Part shown: in pieces, positions 42,777-51,167 of the stretch
Numbering within the stretch: position 1 is the stretch's first letter
Layout: the number at the start of each line of letters is the position of its first letter
Source: an uncultured Lachnospiraceae bacterium
Lineage (GTDB): Bacteria > Bacillota > Clostridia > Lachnospirales > Lachnospiraceae
DNA: 57,138 bases
Reading direction: 5' to 3'
Assembly: GCA_944381635.1 (NCBI GenBank)
Contig: CALWLY010000022.1
Span: forward strand, 1-57,138
Notes under the pieces: generated by a model
Told to the model about the DNA's origin: nothing
What the model saw: only the letters and a program-made list of their open reading frames with translations
Databases searched by the model: none
Program-made: the position numbers and the translations under genes

Positions 42777-43435
42777 ATGAAATGTTTATGAATGGCATGG
42801 CTATGAATGAAAAGGTTCTCTCCCTGACTTGGGGACTGCTTGGAGGAACATGTTCTGTCATAGCGGCGGATGGGGTTCTTTTGGAAAAAGGGGCAGACCA
42901 GGCAGGAACCTGGAAGAAGTGGAAACTGGCGGGTATTTTATGCGGAATGTGGTTTTTTCTTTTTGTGAAGTGTGGGGCAGGACTGCCTTTATGCCGTATC
43001 TGGGGGATGCTGTGTATTTTGTTCCCGGCAGCTGTCAGCGATGCCGCCTTCCGTGTGATCCCCGGATATTTTATCAGACTGGCAGGAGTATGGTGGATTC
43101 TTACCATACCGGCGGCGGAAGTTTCAGCAGCAAGACAGTGGGGAAGTGGACTTGTGGGAGCAATCTGTATAGGAGGAGGTGTGTTTCTCCTTTCTTTCTT
43201 TTTAAGCCGTTATTTCCGGAAAAAATGTATGGGAGGAAGCGACTGCCGGCTGTTTTTTCTCACCGGTTTCTGCCTTGGAGCAGAAGCGGGGCTGTATCAT
43301 CTGTTTTTGTCCTGTGTCTTTGGACTGATGACGGTATTCTTTACAGGAAAGAAGGAAATTGCCTTTGGCCCGGCTATTATCGCCGCCTTTCTGGCAGTTT
43401 TGCCGGTGATGAGCATGGGACTTGGAAAAATATAA
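42773..43435 (+). CDS. Prepilin-peptidase-like (A24 family) membrane protein
   Basis: About 220 residues with six or more membrane segments. Two spaced aspartate motifs match A24 aspartic peptidases: SDAAFRVIPGYFIRL (Asp near 88) and GGSDCRLFFLTGFCLG (Asp near 165, in place of GGGDvK), and KKEIAFGPAIIAA resembles the late FGP motif. The type IV pilin processing role is uncertain, as no pilin genes are near. A 19-bp direct repeat (GGCATGGCTATGAATGAAA at 42764 and 42794) duplicates the start region, giving several in-frame ATGs. 42773 has AAAAGGG at good distance; the others are possible. Confidence 0.55.
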   Translation: MNEMFMNGMAMNEKVLSLTWGLLGGTCSVIAADGVLLEKGADQAGTWKKWKLAGILCGMWFFLFVKCGAGLPLCRIWGMLCILFPAAVSDAAFRVIPGYFIRLAGVWWILTIPAAEVSAARQWGSGLVGAICIGGGVFLLSFFLSRYFRKKCMGGSDCRLFFLTGFCLGAEAGLYHLFLSCVFGLMTVFFTGKKEIAFGPAIIAAFLAVLPVMSMGLGKI

Positions 43436-43436
43436 A

Positions 43437-43478
43437 CGGACAGAGAATCTGACGATGGAGATTCTCTGTCCGCTCTCT
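43437..43478 (+). terminator. Perfect 14-bp hairpin, probable bidirectional terminator
   Basis: CGGACAGAGAATCT (43437-43450) with AGATTCTCTGTCCG (43459-43472), then CTCTTT. It lies between two convergent genes. Behind it the short string TTTCATGTTCT occurs twice. Confidence 0.8.
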
Positions 43479-43567
43479 TTCATGTTCTGCTTTCTATTTT
43501 CATGTTCTATTTTCGGTTTCCGGTTTTTGCTTTCCAATTTTCGTTTTCAGAAAGAATTTCCGGAAAT

Positions 43568-44371
43568 TTATTCTTTTGTCTTTTCCGAAACGGAAGTCTC
43601 CTCATTTTCAGGAGTTTCCGAAATCGGGGTCTCCTCTTTGACTTCGGAAACAACGTCTGCAGGTTCTGCAGTCTCTTCCATGGTTTCAGAAACAGTGTCC
43701 TTAGGTTCCACAGCATCTTCCTCCGGTGCAGCAGATACCTCACCGCTGTTGTCCGGAGCTGCCGGATCCATCAGATCGTCTACAATGATATCTTCGGCAT
43801 TGTTAATATGACGCTCGATGGTGCTGTTTAGTTTCTCGCCCACGATATCAACCGCTTTTTCGGTGGCTTCCTTTACTTTGGAGAGCGCTGCTTCAAGATG
43901 GTCATCGGCCGCCTGAAATTCTTCGCTGTTTTTGATTTTGTTTACGGTATCGTTGATTTTTCCGCTGACAGCTTCGTATTCATCGGTAGATTTGATTTTG
44001 GTAACGGTGTCGTTCACTTTTCCGGCTACAGAATTGTACAGGGCGGAAGCTTTATCCTGAGCAGCTTTTAAATCCAGAGTCACGTAAGTGTGTCCGTTTT
44101 CGCCGCATTGTTTGGAGATAATGGGATCTTCCTTTGGTTTTTTGTCTTCCGGAGATTCCTCTTTTTCAGGAATTTCACTCTCATCCTCAAAATCGTCTTC
44201 ATCGATGGCGCTGTTCTCAAAATCGTCAAAGTCGTCATATTCGTCAAAGTCTTCTTCCTCATGTTTTTCGGAAGTGCCTTTGTTCTTATTCTGTAAGTAG
44301 TAGTAAGTGCCTGCAGCTACAGCAGAGGCAGCAGCGGCAAATGCCAGAAGTTTTCCTAATTTTTTAGCCAT
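43568..44371 (-). CDS. Membrane-anchored acidic protein with helical repeat
   Basis: A 267-residue protein. The N-terminus (MAKKLGKLLAFAAAASAVAAGTYYYLQ) is a membrane anchor or uncleaved signal. It is followed by an Asp/Glu-rich stretch (about 40-85), a central helical part (about 90-190) with two similar segments, KVNDTVTKIKSTDEYEAVSG and KINDTVNKIKNSEEFQAADD, and another Glu/Thr/Val-rich tail. The middle resembles apolipoprotein-like or YtxH-type envelope proteins; I do not assign a family. TGAAAGGAGTAACATT precedes the start. Confidence 0.75.
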   Translation of the reverse strand: MAKKLGKLLAFAAAASAVAAGTYYYLQNKNKGTSEKHEEEDFDEYDDFDDFENSAIDEDDFEDESEIPEKEESPEDKKPKEDPIISKQCGENGHTYVTLDLKAAQDKASALYNSVAGKVNDTVTKIKSTDEYEAVSGKINDTVNKIKNSEEFQAADDHLEAALSKVKEATEKAVDIVGEKLNSTIERHINNAEDIIVDDLMDPAAPDNSGEVSAAPEEDAVEPKDTVSETMEETAEPADVVSEVKEETPISETPENEETSVSEKTKE

Positions 44372-44638
44372 AATGTTACTCCTTTCATGGGCACAAGATT
44401 ATAAAGCTATTCTAATACGTTTTTGGGAAAATGAAAAGGGCGAAAGGAAAGAAAATGTGTGAAATTACCGGTAAAACTATGAAAAAACAATAAAAAAGTG
44501 TGCGTCGAAGAAGAATAAAAATGCCGGGAGAAAGCATCTGCCGGGAATTGAAGATAGGGTGGGAATATGCTATGATAAAAAAAATGACTGAAAAGGTCAA
44601 TTTATGTCTGGCAGAGAGAAAGGAACGGCAGAAGATAC

Positions 44639-45241
44639 ATGAACGATAAATTTTTCGATTTAAAACAGGAAAAGCAGGACAGGATCATCAACGGCGCGTT
44701 AAAGATTTTTGCGCATAACAGCTATCGCCATTCCAGTACGGACGATATAGTGCGGGAAGCAGGAATAAGCAAGGGGCTGCTTTTCCATTATTTTACAAGC
44801 AAGCTGGGACTGTATTCCTTCTTATACGGTTACAGCGTACGTTTTATGACACTGGAACTTTCCAGAAAAGTAGACAAATCGGAAACAGATTTTTTTGAAT
44901 TGATAAAGCAGATGGAAGCGGCCAAAATACAGGTCATGAAAATGTATCCCCATATGCAGCAGTTTTTGAATACGGCGGCCAGGGAAACCGGGACGGATGC
45001 GGCGGAGGAAATCGAAGACAGAAGAAATGAGTTCACCGAGCTTATCCGTTCTTATATGGCGCAGGCAGATTACAGTGTTTTTCAGGAAATCGGGGATTCT
45101 GAAAGAATCATCCGTCTGGTAAACTATACGATTGCGGGACTTACCGAGGACTTGTCAGCGCGCTATGATTTTACGCCGGAAAAGTTGTATCATGAGACCT
45201 GTGTTTATCTGGAAATGCTCCATAAAATGAGCCGTAGATAA
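44639..45241 (+). CDS. TetR/AcrR family regulator
   Basis: A 200-residue one-component regulator. The helix-turn-helix is at residues about 12-55 (RIINGALKIFAHNSYRHSSTDDIVREAGISKGLLFHYFTSKLGLY). The C-terminal ligand domain is unremarkable. Targets are not visible: downstream is a convergent gene and upstream the divergent anchored protein (267-base gap), which is the best local candidate. The ribosome site is weak (GGAACGGCAGAAG). Confidence 0.9.
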   Translation: MNDKFFDLKQEKQDRIINGALKIFAHNSYRHSSTDDIVREAGISKGLLFHYFTSKLGLYSFLYGYSVRFMTLELSRKVDKSETDFFELIKQMEAAKIQVMKMYPHMQQFLNTAARETGTDAAEEIEDRRNEFTELIRSYMAQADYSVFQEIGDSERIIRLVNYTIAGLTEDLSARYDFTPEKLYHETCVYLEMLHKMSRR

Positions 45242-45262
45242 AGAGAATTTGAATCCTTATAT

Positions 45263-45330
45263 AGGGGCATATCGTCGATGTACAGGGAGCGTATGGTCCC
45301 CCTGTACACCGACGATACCCTCTTGTTTTA
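45263..45330. terminator. Bidirectional terminator between convergent genes
   Basis: AGGGGCATATCGTCG and GTACAGGG on the 5' side pair with CCCTGTAC and CGACGATACCCTCTT on the 3' side, followed by TGTTTT. The outermost AGGGGCATATCG is the same as in the hairpin at 26-77 while the inner stem differs. Confidence 0.8.
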
Positions 45331-45353
45331 AAAAGGTTCTTAAATTAGGGATG

Positions 45354-46115
45354 TTATTTGTTCATTTTATAGATAGGATCGGCAGGATAACCGCCTTTTA
45401 ATTTCTGCATGCCTCGCTGAATCGCATCTTTGGAATTTTTCCAGTCAGCATCCCGGTTGCGGTAATCGAATTTTTCGATGAGCCAGTCCACATCCTCAGA
45501 CACACGTTTCATATTGGTGAGCATCAGGTCGAAGACCATAGGGAAAAATTCGGCTTTTTCCTTATCGTTCAGGCGGGAATCTGCCGCAGCGCATAAATCT
45601 CCGAAATGATGCAGGCAAAAGCCTTTGCTGTTTTTCAGCTTTTCGCAGAAAGCCTTGTCATTTTTGTACAGATAAAAAAAGGTGTCCATATAGCGCTCAT
45701 AGTCGTTTTTGAAACGATCGCAGATATAACAGGTGCTTTCCTTGTCTGCAACCCAGTGAGCGATAGCGTTTTCAGAAGCAGGTTTTCCTTTCAGCTTGTC
45801 CATCAGGGATGTTTTGCCCGGAGCAAACTGCTTAAACTGTTCTTCCATCTCCCGGATCAGTTTTTTGTAATGAGTTTTCAAAATCCATCCATTTCCCAGC
45901 GTATTTCCATAGTCAAACATTTTTTTGTAGTGCATTCGGCAGAATCCTGCCTTATCCGTAGCCTCACGCACATCACTTTCCATATAGGAAGAGCAGGAGC
46001 CCAGGACAAAATCCATAATGTCCTGCTCCACATTTCTTTCAATGAAGCAGAAAGGACATTCGTCGTTGGCATTCATGGCGTCATTCAACGGTATTGTGTA
46101 AAGTTTTTCTTTCAT
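45354..46115 (-). CDS. DUF6062-like Cys/His-rich protein
   Basis: A 253-residue protein made of two similar halves. Each has a CxxC and a C..H pair: CPFCFIER (20-27) with CRMHYKK (59-65), and CYICDRF (near 130) with CLHHFGDL (near 165). These spacings look like two zinc-binding sites. I recall this arrangement in DUF6062 proteins of Clostridia, with no known function. The start MKEKLYTIPLNDAM has GGGAGGTTACATAA upstream. Confidence 0.75.
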   Translation of the reverse strand: MKEKLYTIPLNDAMNANDECPFCFIERNVEQDIMDFVLGSCSSYMESDVREATDKAGFCRMHYKKMFDYGNTLGNGWILKTHYKKLIREMEEQFKQFAPGKTSLMDKLKGKPASENAIAHWVADKESTCYICDRFKNDYERYMDTFFYLYKNDKAFCEKLKNSKGFCLHHFGDLCAAADSRLNDKEKAEFFPMVFDLMLTNMKRVSEDVDWLIEKFDYRNRDADWKNSKDAIQRGMQKLKGGYPADPIYKMNK

Positions 46116-46442
46116 TTATGTAACCTCCCGAATGTGTTTTTTCAGTAAAAGAACAAAAGTTTTTCTGTTCTGAAATATTATCATGCAAACATGAAAGAGA
46201 GAAAACTTAACCCTGTTTACATTTTAAAGCATGAAAGGCAAAAAGACAATACGATGACTTTGCATGGAAATACAAAACAGAAGTCTCTCGTTTGGGGAAT
46301 CTGTTCAATTCTAAAATTTTGGTTAAATTTCTGATAAAATTCTATAATATTTTGCTTGTTCGACATAAAAATCTATGGTAGTATTGGAAAAATGGATTTA
46401 TCCGATAGGAAATATACCAAAACAAAGAAAAGGAGAGAAATC
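46116..46442 (+). promoter_or_regulatory. Intergenic region with the uracil permease promoter
   Basis: A 327-base AT-rich gap between divergent genes. TTGGTT (46319-46324), 18 bases, TATAAT (46343-46348) is the best promoter for the permease, with a leader of about 90 bases ending AGGAGAGAAATC. I saw no PyrR-binding loop, purine riboswitch or terminator in the leader. The rest shows nothing notable. Confidence 0.5.
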
Positions 46443-47696
46443 ATGGACAACAAAAAAATTATCCAGGTGGATGAGAAGGTGCCTTTTCAGCTGCTCTTGC
46501 CGCTGTCAATCCAGCATCTTCTTGCTATGTTTGGCGCCAGCATTCTGGTACCCTTCGTTTTCGGAATCAATCCGGCAATCGTGCTGTTTATGAACGGGGT
46601 TGGAACGCTGTTATTTATCTTTATTACAAAAGGAAAAGCTCCGGCTTACCTTGGCTCCAGTTTTGCCTTCCTGGCTCCGGCAGGAATTGTCATCAGTCAG
46701 ATGGGATATGAGTATGCGCTGGGAGGCTTTGTTGTAGTGGGATTTCTGGGATGTATTCTTGCAGGAATCATCTATAAATTCGGCTCTGACTGGATTAACA
46801 TCGTGCTTCCGCCGGCAGCCATGGGACCGGTGGTAGCTCTGATCGGTCTGGAACTTTCCAGCTCCGCAGCAAGCAATGCGGGACTTCTGGATGAGACCAT
46901 TGCTCCCGAAAACGTGATTGTTTTTCTGGTAACACTCGGTGTAGCTGTATTTGGCTCCATTCTGTTCCGAAAATTTTTATCTGTCATTCCGATTCTGATC
47001 GCCGTTATTGCAGGTTATGTGGCAGCTATCTGCTGCGGACTGGTAGACTTTACCGCAACTGCTGAGGCTCCGCTTTTTGCTCTGCCCAATTTCCAGCTGC
47101 CCAAATTCAGCATGGATGCTATCCTGATCATTCTTCCGGTGCTTCTGGTCATTACTTCAGAACATATCGGCCATCAGGTTGTGACAAGTAAAATTGTGGG
47201 AAGAGACCTGCTGAAAGATCCCGGACTTCACCGTTCCCTTCTTGGAGATAACCTTTCTACAATGCTTTCCGGTCTGATCGGTTCCGTTCCTACAACTACT
47301 TACGGTGAAAACATCGGCGTTATGGCAGTGACAAAAGTATACAGTGTCCGCGTTATTGCCGGAGCGGCAGTGCTTTCCATCATTTGTTCTTTTATCGGAA
47401 AGCTTTCCGCTTTGATTCAGACCATTCCCGGACCGGTTATCGGAGGAATTTCCTTCCTGCTTTACGGTATGATCGGAGCATCCGGTATCCGTATTCTGGT
47501 AGATTCCAAAGTGGATTACGGAAAATCCAGAAACCTGATTTTAACTTCCGTCATATTCGTAACAGGTCTTTCCGGAATTACCGTAACCTTTGGCAGTATC
47601 CAGCTGACCGGTATGGTGCTGGCATGCGTAGTTGGTATGCTGATGGGCTTAATCTTCTATATTCTGGATAAATTCCACCTGACCAATGATAACTAA
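46443..47696 (+). CDS. uraA: Uracil permease (NCS2 family)
   Basis: A 417-residue nucleobase:H+ symporter with about 14 membrane segments. The UraA signature residues are present: Glu in TSEHIGHQ (near 240) and Glu in PTTTYGENIGVMAV (near 290), which contact uracil. YLGSSFAFLAP near 65 is the conserved TM3 motif. The N-terminal motif DEKVPFQLLLPLSIQHLLAMFG is typical. ATG 46443 is preferred to a longer frame from 46356 that would run through the leader. It stands alone, with its own terminator. Confidence 0.93.
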   Translation: MDNKKIIQVDEKVPFQLLLPLSIQHLLAMFGASILVPFVFGINPAIVLFMNGVGTLLFIFITKGKAPAYLGSSFAFLAPAGIVISQMGYEYALGGFVVVGFLGCILAGIIYKFGSDWINIVLPPAAMGPVVALIGLELSSSAASNAGLLDETIAPENVIVFLVTLGVAVFGSILFRKFLSVIPILIAVIAGYVAAICCGLVDFTATAEAPLFALPNFQLPKFSMDAILIILPVLLVITSEHIGHQVVTSKIVGRDLLKDPGLHRSLLGDNLSTMLSGLIGSVPTTTYGENIGVMAVTKVYSVRVIAGAAVLSIICSFIGKLSALIQTIPGPVIGGISFLLYGMIGASGIRILVDSKVDYGKSRNLILTSVIFVTGLSGITVTFGSIQLTGMVLACVVGMLMGLIFYILDKFHLTNDN

Positions 47697-47710
47697 GACG
47701 TAAAAATCAG

Positions 47711-47829
47711 AGGGCTTTGCGAAGTCAGAAGAAATAGGTTTCCTTCCCTATCTTGTTTAAGAGTACTGGGTGCTCACAGGATAGGGGAGAAATACTCTCT
47801 TTTGATTTTGGCAAGGCCCTTTTGTTTTG
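47711..47829 (+). terminator. Nested hairpin terminator after the uracil permease
   Basis: Outer arms AGGGCTTTGC (47711-47720) and GCAAGGCCCT (47811-47820), followed by TTTTGTTTT. Inside, TTTCCTTCCCTATC (47739-47752) pairs with GATAGGGGAGAAA (47780-47792). Confidence 0.75.
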
Positions 47830-48061
47830 TCCTTTTTATGATTTATTCTTTACATTTTCCGAAGATGTGTTATACTCATGAAGTTTTTATGGATGTTTCT
47901 GGTGGTTCTTCTGCTGCTTTCTCCCTGAAAAAAAAGAAAGAACAGCGCTCTCTGGAGAAGTATACACCGTTGGATGGCGTTGGCGGTTGGCGTGCTTTTT
48001 GTGGTGCATCTTGCAGCGGCGGTACTGGGATAGCCGCTGCATCATCTGTTGCGTTGTGAAC
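47830..48061 (+). other. Untranslated stretch with a strong promoter and a hairpin
   Basis: TTTACA (47849-47854), 16 bases, extended -10 TGTTATACT (47871-47876) would start RNA near 47883. The RNA contains a 9-bp perfect hairpin TGCAGCGGC (48012-48020) with GCCGCTGCA (48033-48041). A 56-codon frame from ATG 47889 has no ribosome site and odd composition, so I do not call it. This is either a long leader of the GntR operon or a small RNA. Confidence 0.4.
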
Positions 48062-48180
48062 ATTTACCAATATGATACCGGTAAATTTAGTTGGTATCAC
48101 GAAATCGAAAAGAAACGGAAAGAACGGTTGCTTTTTGGGGGTAAAAAATTTAGTATAAGACATAGGACGTATGATGTCTT
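48062..48180 (+). promoter_or_regulatory. gntR-eda-kdgK promoter with three palindromes
   Basis: Two interleaved inverted repeats: ATTTACC (48062-48068) with GGTAAAT (48080-48086), and TGATACC (48073-48079) with GGTATCA (48093-48099). Downstream, TTGCTT (48128-48133), 17 bases, TAGTAT (48151-48156) is a plausible promoter. Right after it comes a third inverted repeat, AAGACAT (48157-48163) with ATGTCTT (48174-48180), in which a GntR repressor would bind. Confidence 0.6.
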
Positions 48181-48223
48181 ATGTCGCGGGATATAATGAA
48201 AATTGCAAAGGAAGGAGACACCG

Positions 48224-48967
48224 ATGGAGAAAGATTTAAAACCTGTAAAGCGCACGCCTAAGCTTTTGGCGGAGCAGGTGGCCGGTCAGATCACAGATTT
48301 GATAAAGACAAATAAATGGGAAGCAGGTTACAAACTGCCCAATGAATTTGAGATGGCGTCTCTTTTGCATGTGGGACGTGGGACGATCCGGGAAGCGGTA
48401 AAGCTTCTGGTGGCGCAAAATGTCGTGGAGATAAGAAGGGGCTGCGGTACTTTTGTGTGCGAAAAGCCCGGCATGGCCAAAGATCCGCTGGGACTTTCTT
48501 TTGTGGCAGATAAGAAGAAGCTGGCGCAGGATATGTGCGAAGTGCGTCTTCTCATAGAGCCGCAGATTGCAGCCATAGCAGCAGAGAGAGCGGACGAGAA
48601 TCATATTTCCAGGGTCAGAGAGCTGTGTGAGTTGACGGAAAAAAAGATACTGGCGGGAGAAAAATACGCCGAAGAGGATGCGGCTTTTCACGAGGCTTTG
48701 GCCTCCTGTACGGGAAATCAGGTAATGATGCAGCTGATGCCCATTATTCGAAAAGGAGTGGCACTCTTTATTGATGTGACAAGTACCGAGAGGAGGGCGG
48801 CTACCATAGAGGAACACCGTTTGATCGTGGAAGCAGTGGCGGAGGGAGACAGCGCAAAAGCAGCCGAAGTCATGGAGGAACATATACGAAAAAGCAAGAT
48901 AAATGTGAGAGACCTGCCGGGCAAGAGTCATAAAGAGGATAAGGAAAAGGGGAAAACAGGACTCTGA
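48224..48967 (+). CDS. FadR-type GntR regulator of ketodeoxygluconate metabolism
   Basis: A 247-residue regulator. Winged helix at about 12-80 (AEQVAGQITDLIKTNKWEAGYKLPNEFEMASLLHVGRGTIREAVKLLVAQNVVEIRRGCGTFV) and an all-helical FCD ligand domain (EVRLLIEPQIAAIAAERA, then EEDAAFHEALA, then EEHRLIVEAVAEGD), which carries the metal/carboxylate-binding Asp/His pattern. It heads an operon with eda and kdgK, so the likely effector is KDG, KDPG or an uronate. GAAGGAGACACCG sets the start. The C-terminus is lysine-rich. Confidence 0.9.
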   Translation: MEKDLKPVKRTPKLLAEQVAGQITDLIKTNKWEAGYKLPNEFEMASLLHVGRGTIREAVKLLVAQNVVEIRRGCGTFVCEKPGMAKDPLGLSFVADKKKLAQDMCEVRLLIEPQIAAIAAERADENHISRVRELCELTEKKILAGEKYAEEDAAFHEALASCTGNQVMMQLMPIIRKGVALFIDVTSTERRAATIEEHRLIVEAVAEGDSAKAAEVMEEHIRKSKINVRDLPGKSHKEDKEKGKTGL

Positions 48968-49085
48968 GTTTGTTAAGGCAGATGAATAAAAGGAAAAGGA
49001 TAAAACGGGATTCTGAGCCTGTGAAAGAAGAAAAGAAAAAATAAAAGTAAAAAGGATAAAGGCAAAAAGTATAAGGAGCATTTGT

Positions 49086-49733
49086 ATGAAAACTGCAGGA
49101 GAAATGATTGCAGAACTTGGGGTTGTACCGGTAGTGGTACTGGATGATGTGAAAGATGCGAAGCCGCTGGCAAAGGCCTTGATGGAGGGCGGACTTCCCT
49201 GCGCGGAGGTCACTTTCCGCACACAGGCAGCGGAGGAATCCATCAAAATCATGGCTTCGGAATATCCGGAAATGTTTGTGGGAGCAGGAACCGTGCTTAC
49301 CACAGAACAGGTGGACAGAGCAGTGGCAGCGGGAGCTAAATTTATTGTCAGTCCCGGATTTGACGGTGAAATCGTGGACTATTGTCTGGAAAAAGGAATT
49401 CCGGTATTTCCGGGATGTGTTACGCCGTCTGAAGTGGCACAGGCTGTAAAACGCGGCTTGAAAATTGTGAAATTTTTCCCTGCGGAACAGTTTGGGGGAG
49501 TGAATATGATCAAAGCCATGGCTGCAGCTTATGTAGGTGTAAAATTCATGCCTACCGGCGGAATCAATGCTGAAAATCTGGAATCCTATTTAAGCTGCGA
49601 TAAGATCGTGGCATGCGGAGGAAGCTGGATGGTAAAGAGCAATCTGATCAGGAATGGAGAATTTGACAAAATCAGAGAGCTGACAGCAGAGGCTGTAAAG
49701 CTGGCAAAGGAAATCAGAAACGAAAAGAATTAG
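49086..49733 (+). CDS. eda: 2-keto-3-deoxy-6-phosphogluconate aldolase
   Basis: A 215-residue class I aldolase that splits KDPG to pyruvate and glyceraldehyde-3-phosphate. The Schiff-base lysine is Lys129 in IVKFFPAEQFGG and the catalytic glutamate Glu41 in CAEVTFRT. GAGTVLT (66-72) and PTGGIN (near 160) complete the barrel motifs. Length is normal. It sits 118 bases after the GntR gene in A-rich DNA and 42 bases before kdgK. Together they convert KDG from uronates, after phosphorylation, into glycolytic intermediates. Confidence 0.95.
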   Translation: MKTAGEMIAELGVVPVVVLDDVKDAKPLAKALMEGGLPCAEVTFRTQAAEESIKIMASEYPEMFVGAGTVLTTEQVDRAVAAGAKFIVSPGFDGEIVDYCLEKGIPVFPGCVTPSEVAQAVKRGLKIVKFFPAEQFGGVNMIKAMAAAYVGVKFMPTGGINAENLESYLSCDKIVACGGSWMVKSNLIRNGEFDKIRELTAEAVKLAKEIRNEKN

Positions 49734-49775
49734 AGGATTGGGAAAAGCGCGTTTGCGGCGCAAATGGAGGAAATT

Positions 49776-50801
49776 ATGGCAAAAAAAGTAATAACATTTG
49801 GTGAAATTATGTTGAGACTGGCTCCGGAAGGATATTATCGTTTTGTACAGGCGGATTCTTTCGGCGCAACCTATGGAGGGGGAGAGGCCAACGTGGCAGT
49901 GTCTCTGGCTAATTTCGGGCTGGACGCCAAATTTGTGACAAAACTGCCGAAGCATGAAATCGGACAGGCAGCGGTCAATTCTTTGAGAAAATACGGAGTG
50001 GACACAGAGCACATCGTAAGGAGCGGCGACCGTGTGGGTATTTATTTCCTGGAAAAAGGAGCATCCCAGAGACCGTCCAAGGTCATCTACGACCGGGCAG
50101 GTTCTTCCATCGCTATGGCAGATGCCGACGATTTTGACTGGAAGACAATTTTTGAGGGAGCAGACTGGTTCCACTTTACAGGAATCACACCGGCGCTCAA
50201 CGACCAGGTGGCTGCCATCTGTCTTACGGCCTGCAGGGAAGCAAAGGCAAAAGAGCTGACTGTATCCTGTGATTTAAATTACAGAAATAAACTCTGGTCT
50301 AAAGAAAAAGCCGGAGAAGTAATGAGTGAACTTTGCAAATATGTGGACGTATGTATTGCCAACGAAGAGGATGCCGCCGATGTGTTCGGAATCAAAGCGG
50401 CCAATACCAATGTTTACGAAGGAAGTGTAAACCATGAGGGATATAAAGATGTGGCCAGACAGTTAAAAGACCGTTTTGGATTTCAGAAAGTGGCAATCAC
50501 CCTTCGGGAATCTCTCTCAGCCAACGACAACAACTGGTCAGCCATGCTGTTTGACGGCCAGGATTATTATTTCAGCAAAAAATACAAAATGCACATCGTG
50601 GACCGCGTAGGTGGAGGAGATTCTTTCGGCGCCGGCTTGATTTATGCATGTTTGAGCGGTTATAATTCTCAGGAGACGATTGAATTTGCAGCGGCGGCTT
50701 CCTGCCTGAAACATTCTATCGAGGGAGACTTTAACATGGTTTCCGTGGATGAAGTATTAAAACTTGCAGGCGGAGATGCTTCTGGAAGAGTTCAGAGATA
50801 A
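49776..50801 (+). CDS. kdgK: 2-keto-3-deoxygluconate kinase
   Basis: A 341-residue PfkB-family sugar kinase. N-terminal GEIMLRLAPEGYYRFVQADSF, the GGGEANVAVSLANFG substrate lid region (near 35) and the C-terminal catalytic motif DRVGGGDSFGAGLIYA (near 275, Asp base) fit KDG kinases. Its product KDPG is the substrate of the neighbouring aldolase. It starts at ATG 49776 after GGAGGAAATT. No uronate isomerase or oxidoreductase genes are here, so the upper pathway is elsewhere. Confidence 0.92.
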   Translation: MAKKVITFGEIMLRLAPEGYYRFVQADSFGATYGGGEANVAVSLANFGLDAKFVTKLPKHEIGQAAVNSLRKYGVDTEHIVRSGDRVGIYFLEKGASQRPSKVIYDRAGSSIAMADADDFDWKTIFEGADWFHFTGITPALNDQVAAICLTACREAKAKELTVSCDLNYRNKLWSKEKAGEVMSELCKYVDVCIANEEDAADVFGIKAANTNVYEGSVNHEGYKDVARQLKDRFGFQKVAITLRESLSANDNNWSAMLFDGQDYYFSKKYKMHIVDRVGGGDSFGAGLIYACLSGYNSQETIEFAAAASCLKHSIEGDFNMVSVDEVLKLAGGDASGRVQR

Positions 50802-51157
50802 AATTGTGTTGGATGGAGTGCTGTTATGTTAGAAAAAATGGGAAATTTTTTTGACAATCGTTTGAATGGTTATGAAGAACATCAATTAAATTGTATCGAT
50901 TCAGCCAATGAGTTTTATCCTTTTACAGCCAGCTGCCTTCCGATGGAACAATCCACAAACCTTCTTGACTTGGGGTGCGGCACAGGACTGGAATTGGAAT
51001 ATTATTTCAGGCTGAATCCCACTGCCAAAGTAACGGGAATCGATCTTGCAGAAGGTATGCTTGCGGAACTAAAAAGAAAATTTGCCGATTATAAGGTGAA
51101 TTTGATTTTGGGTTCTTACTTTGATGTTCCTTTCGGCAATGCGCTTTATGACGCTGC

Positions 51158-51167
51158 GGTTTCCGTG
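51158..51167 (+). repeat. Target-site duplication, left copy
   Basis: GGTTTCCGTG directly before the left end of the insertion sequence. The same ten bases follow the right end at 52420-52429. Confidence 0.9.

Noticed and set aside
47889-48059. 56-codon ORF in front of gntR
   Set aside because: No ribosome site, unusual composition (Gly/Ser/Ala then Lys run) and a hairpin inside.
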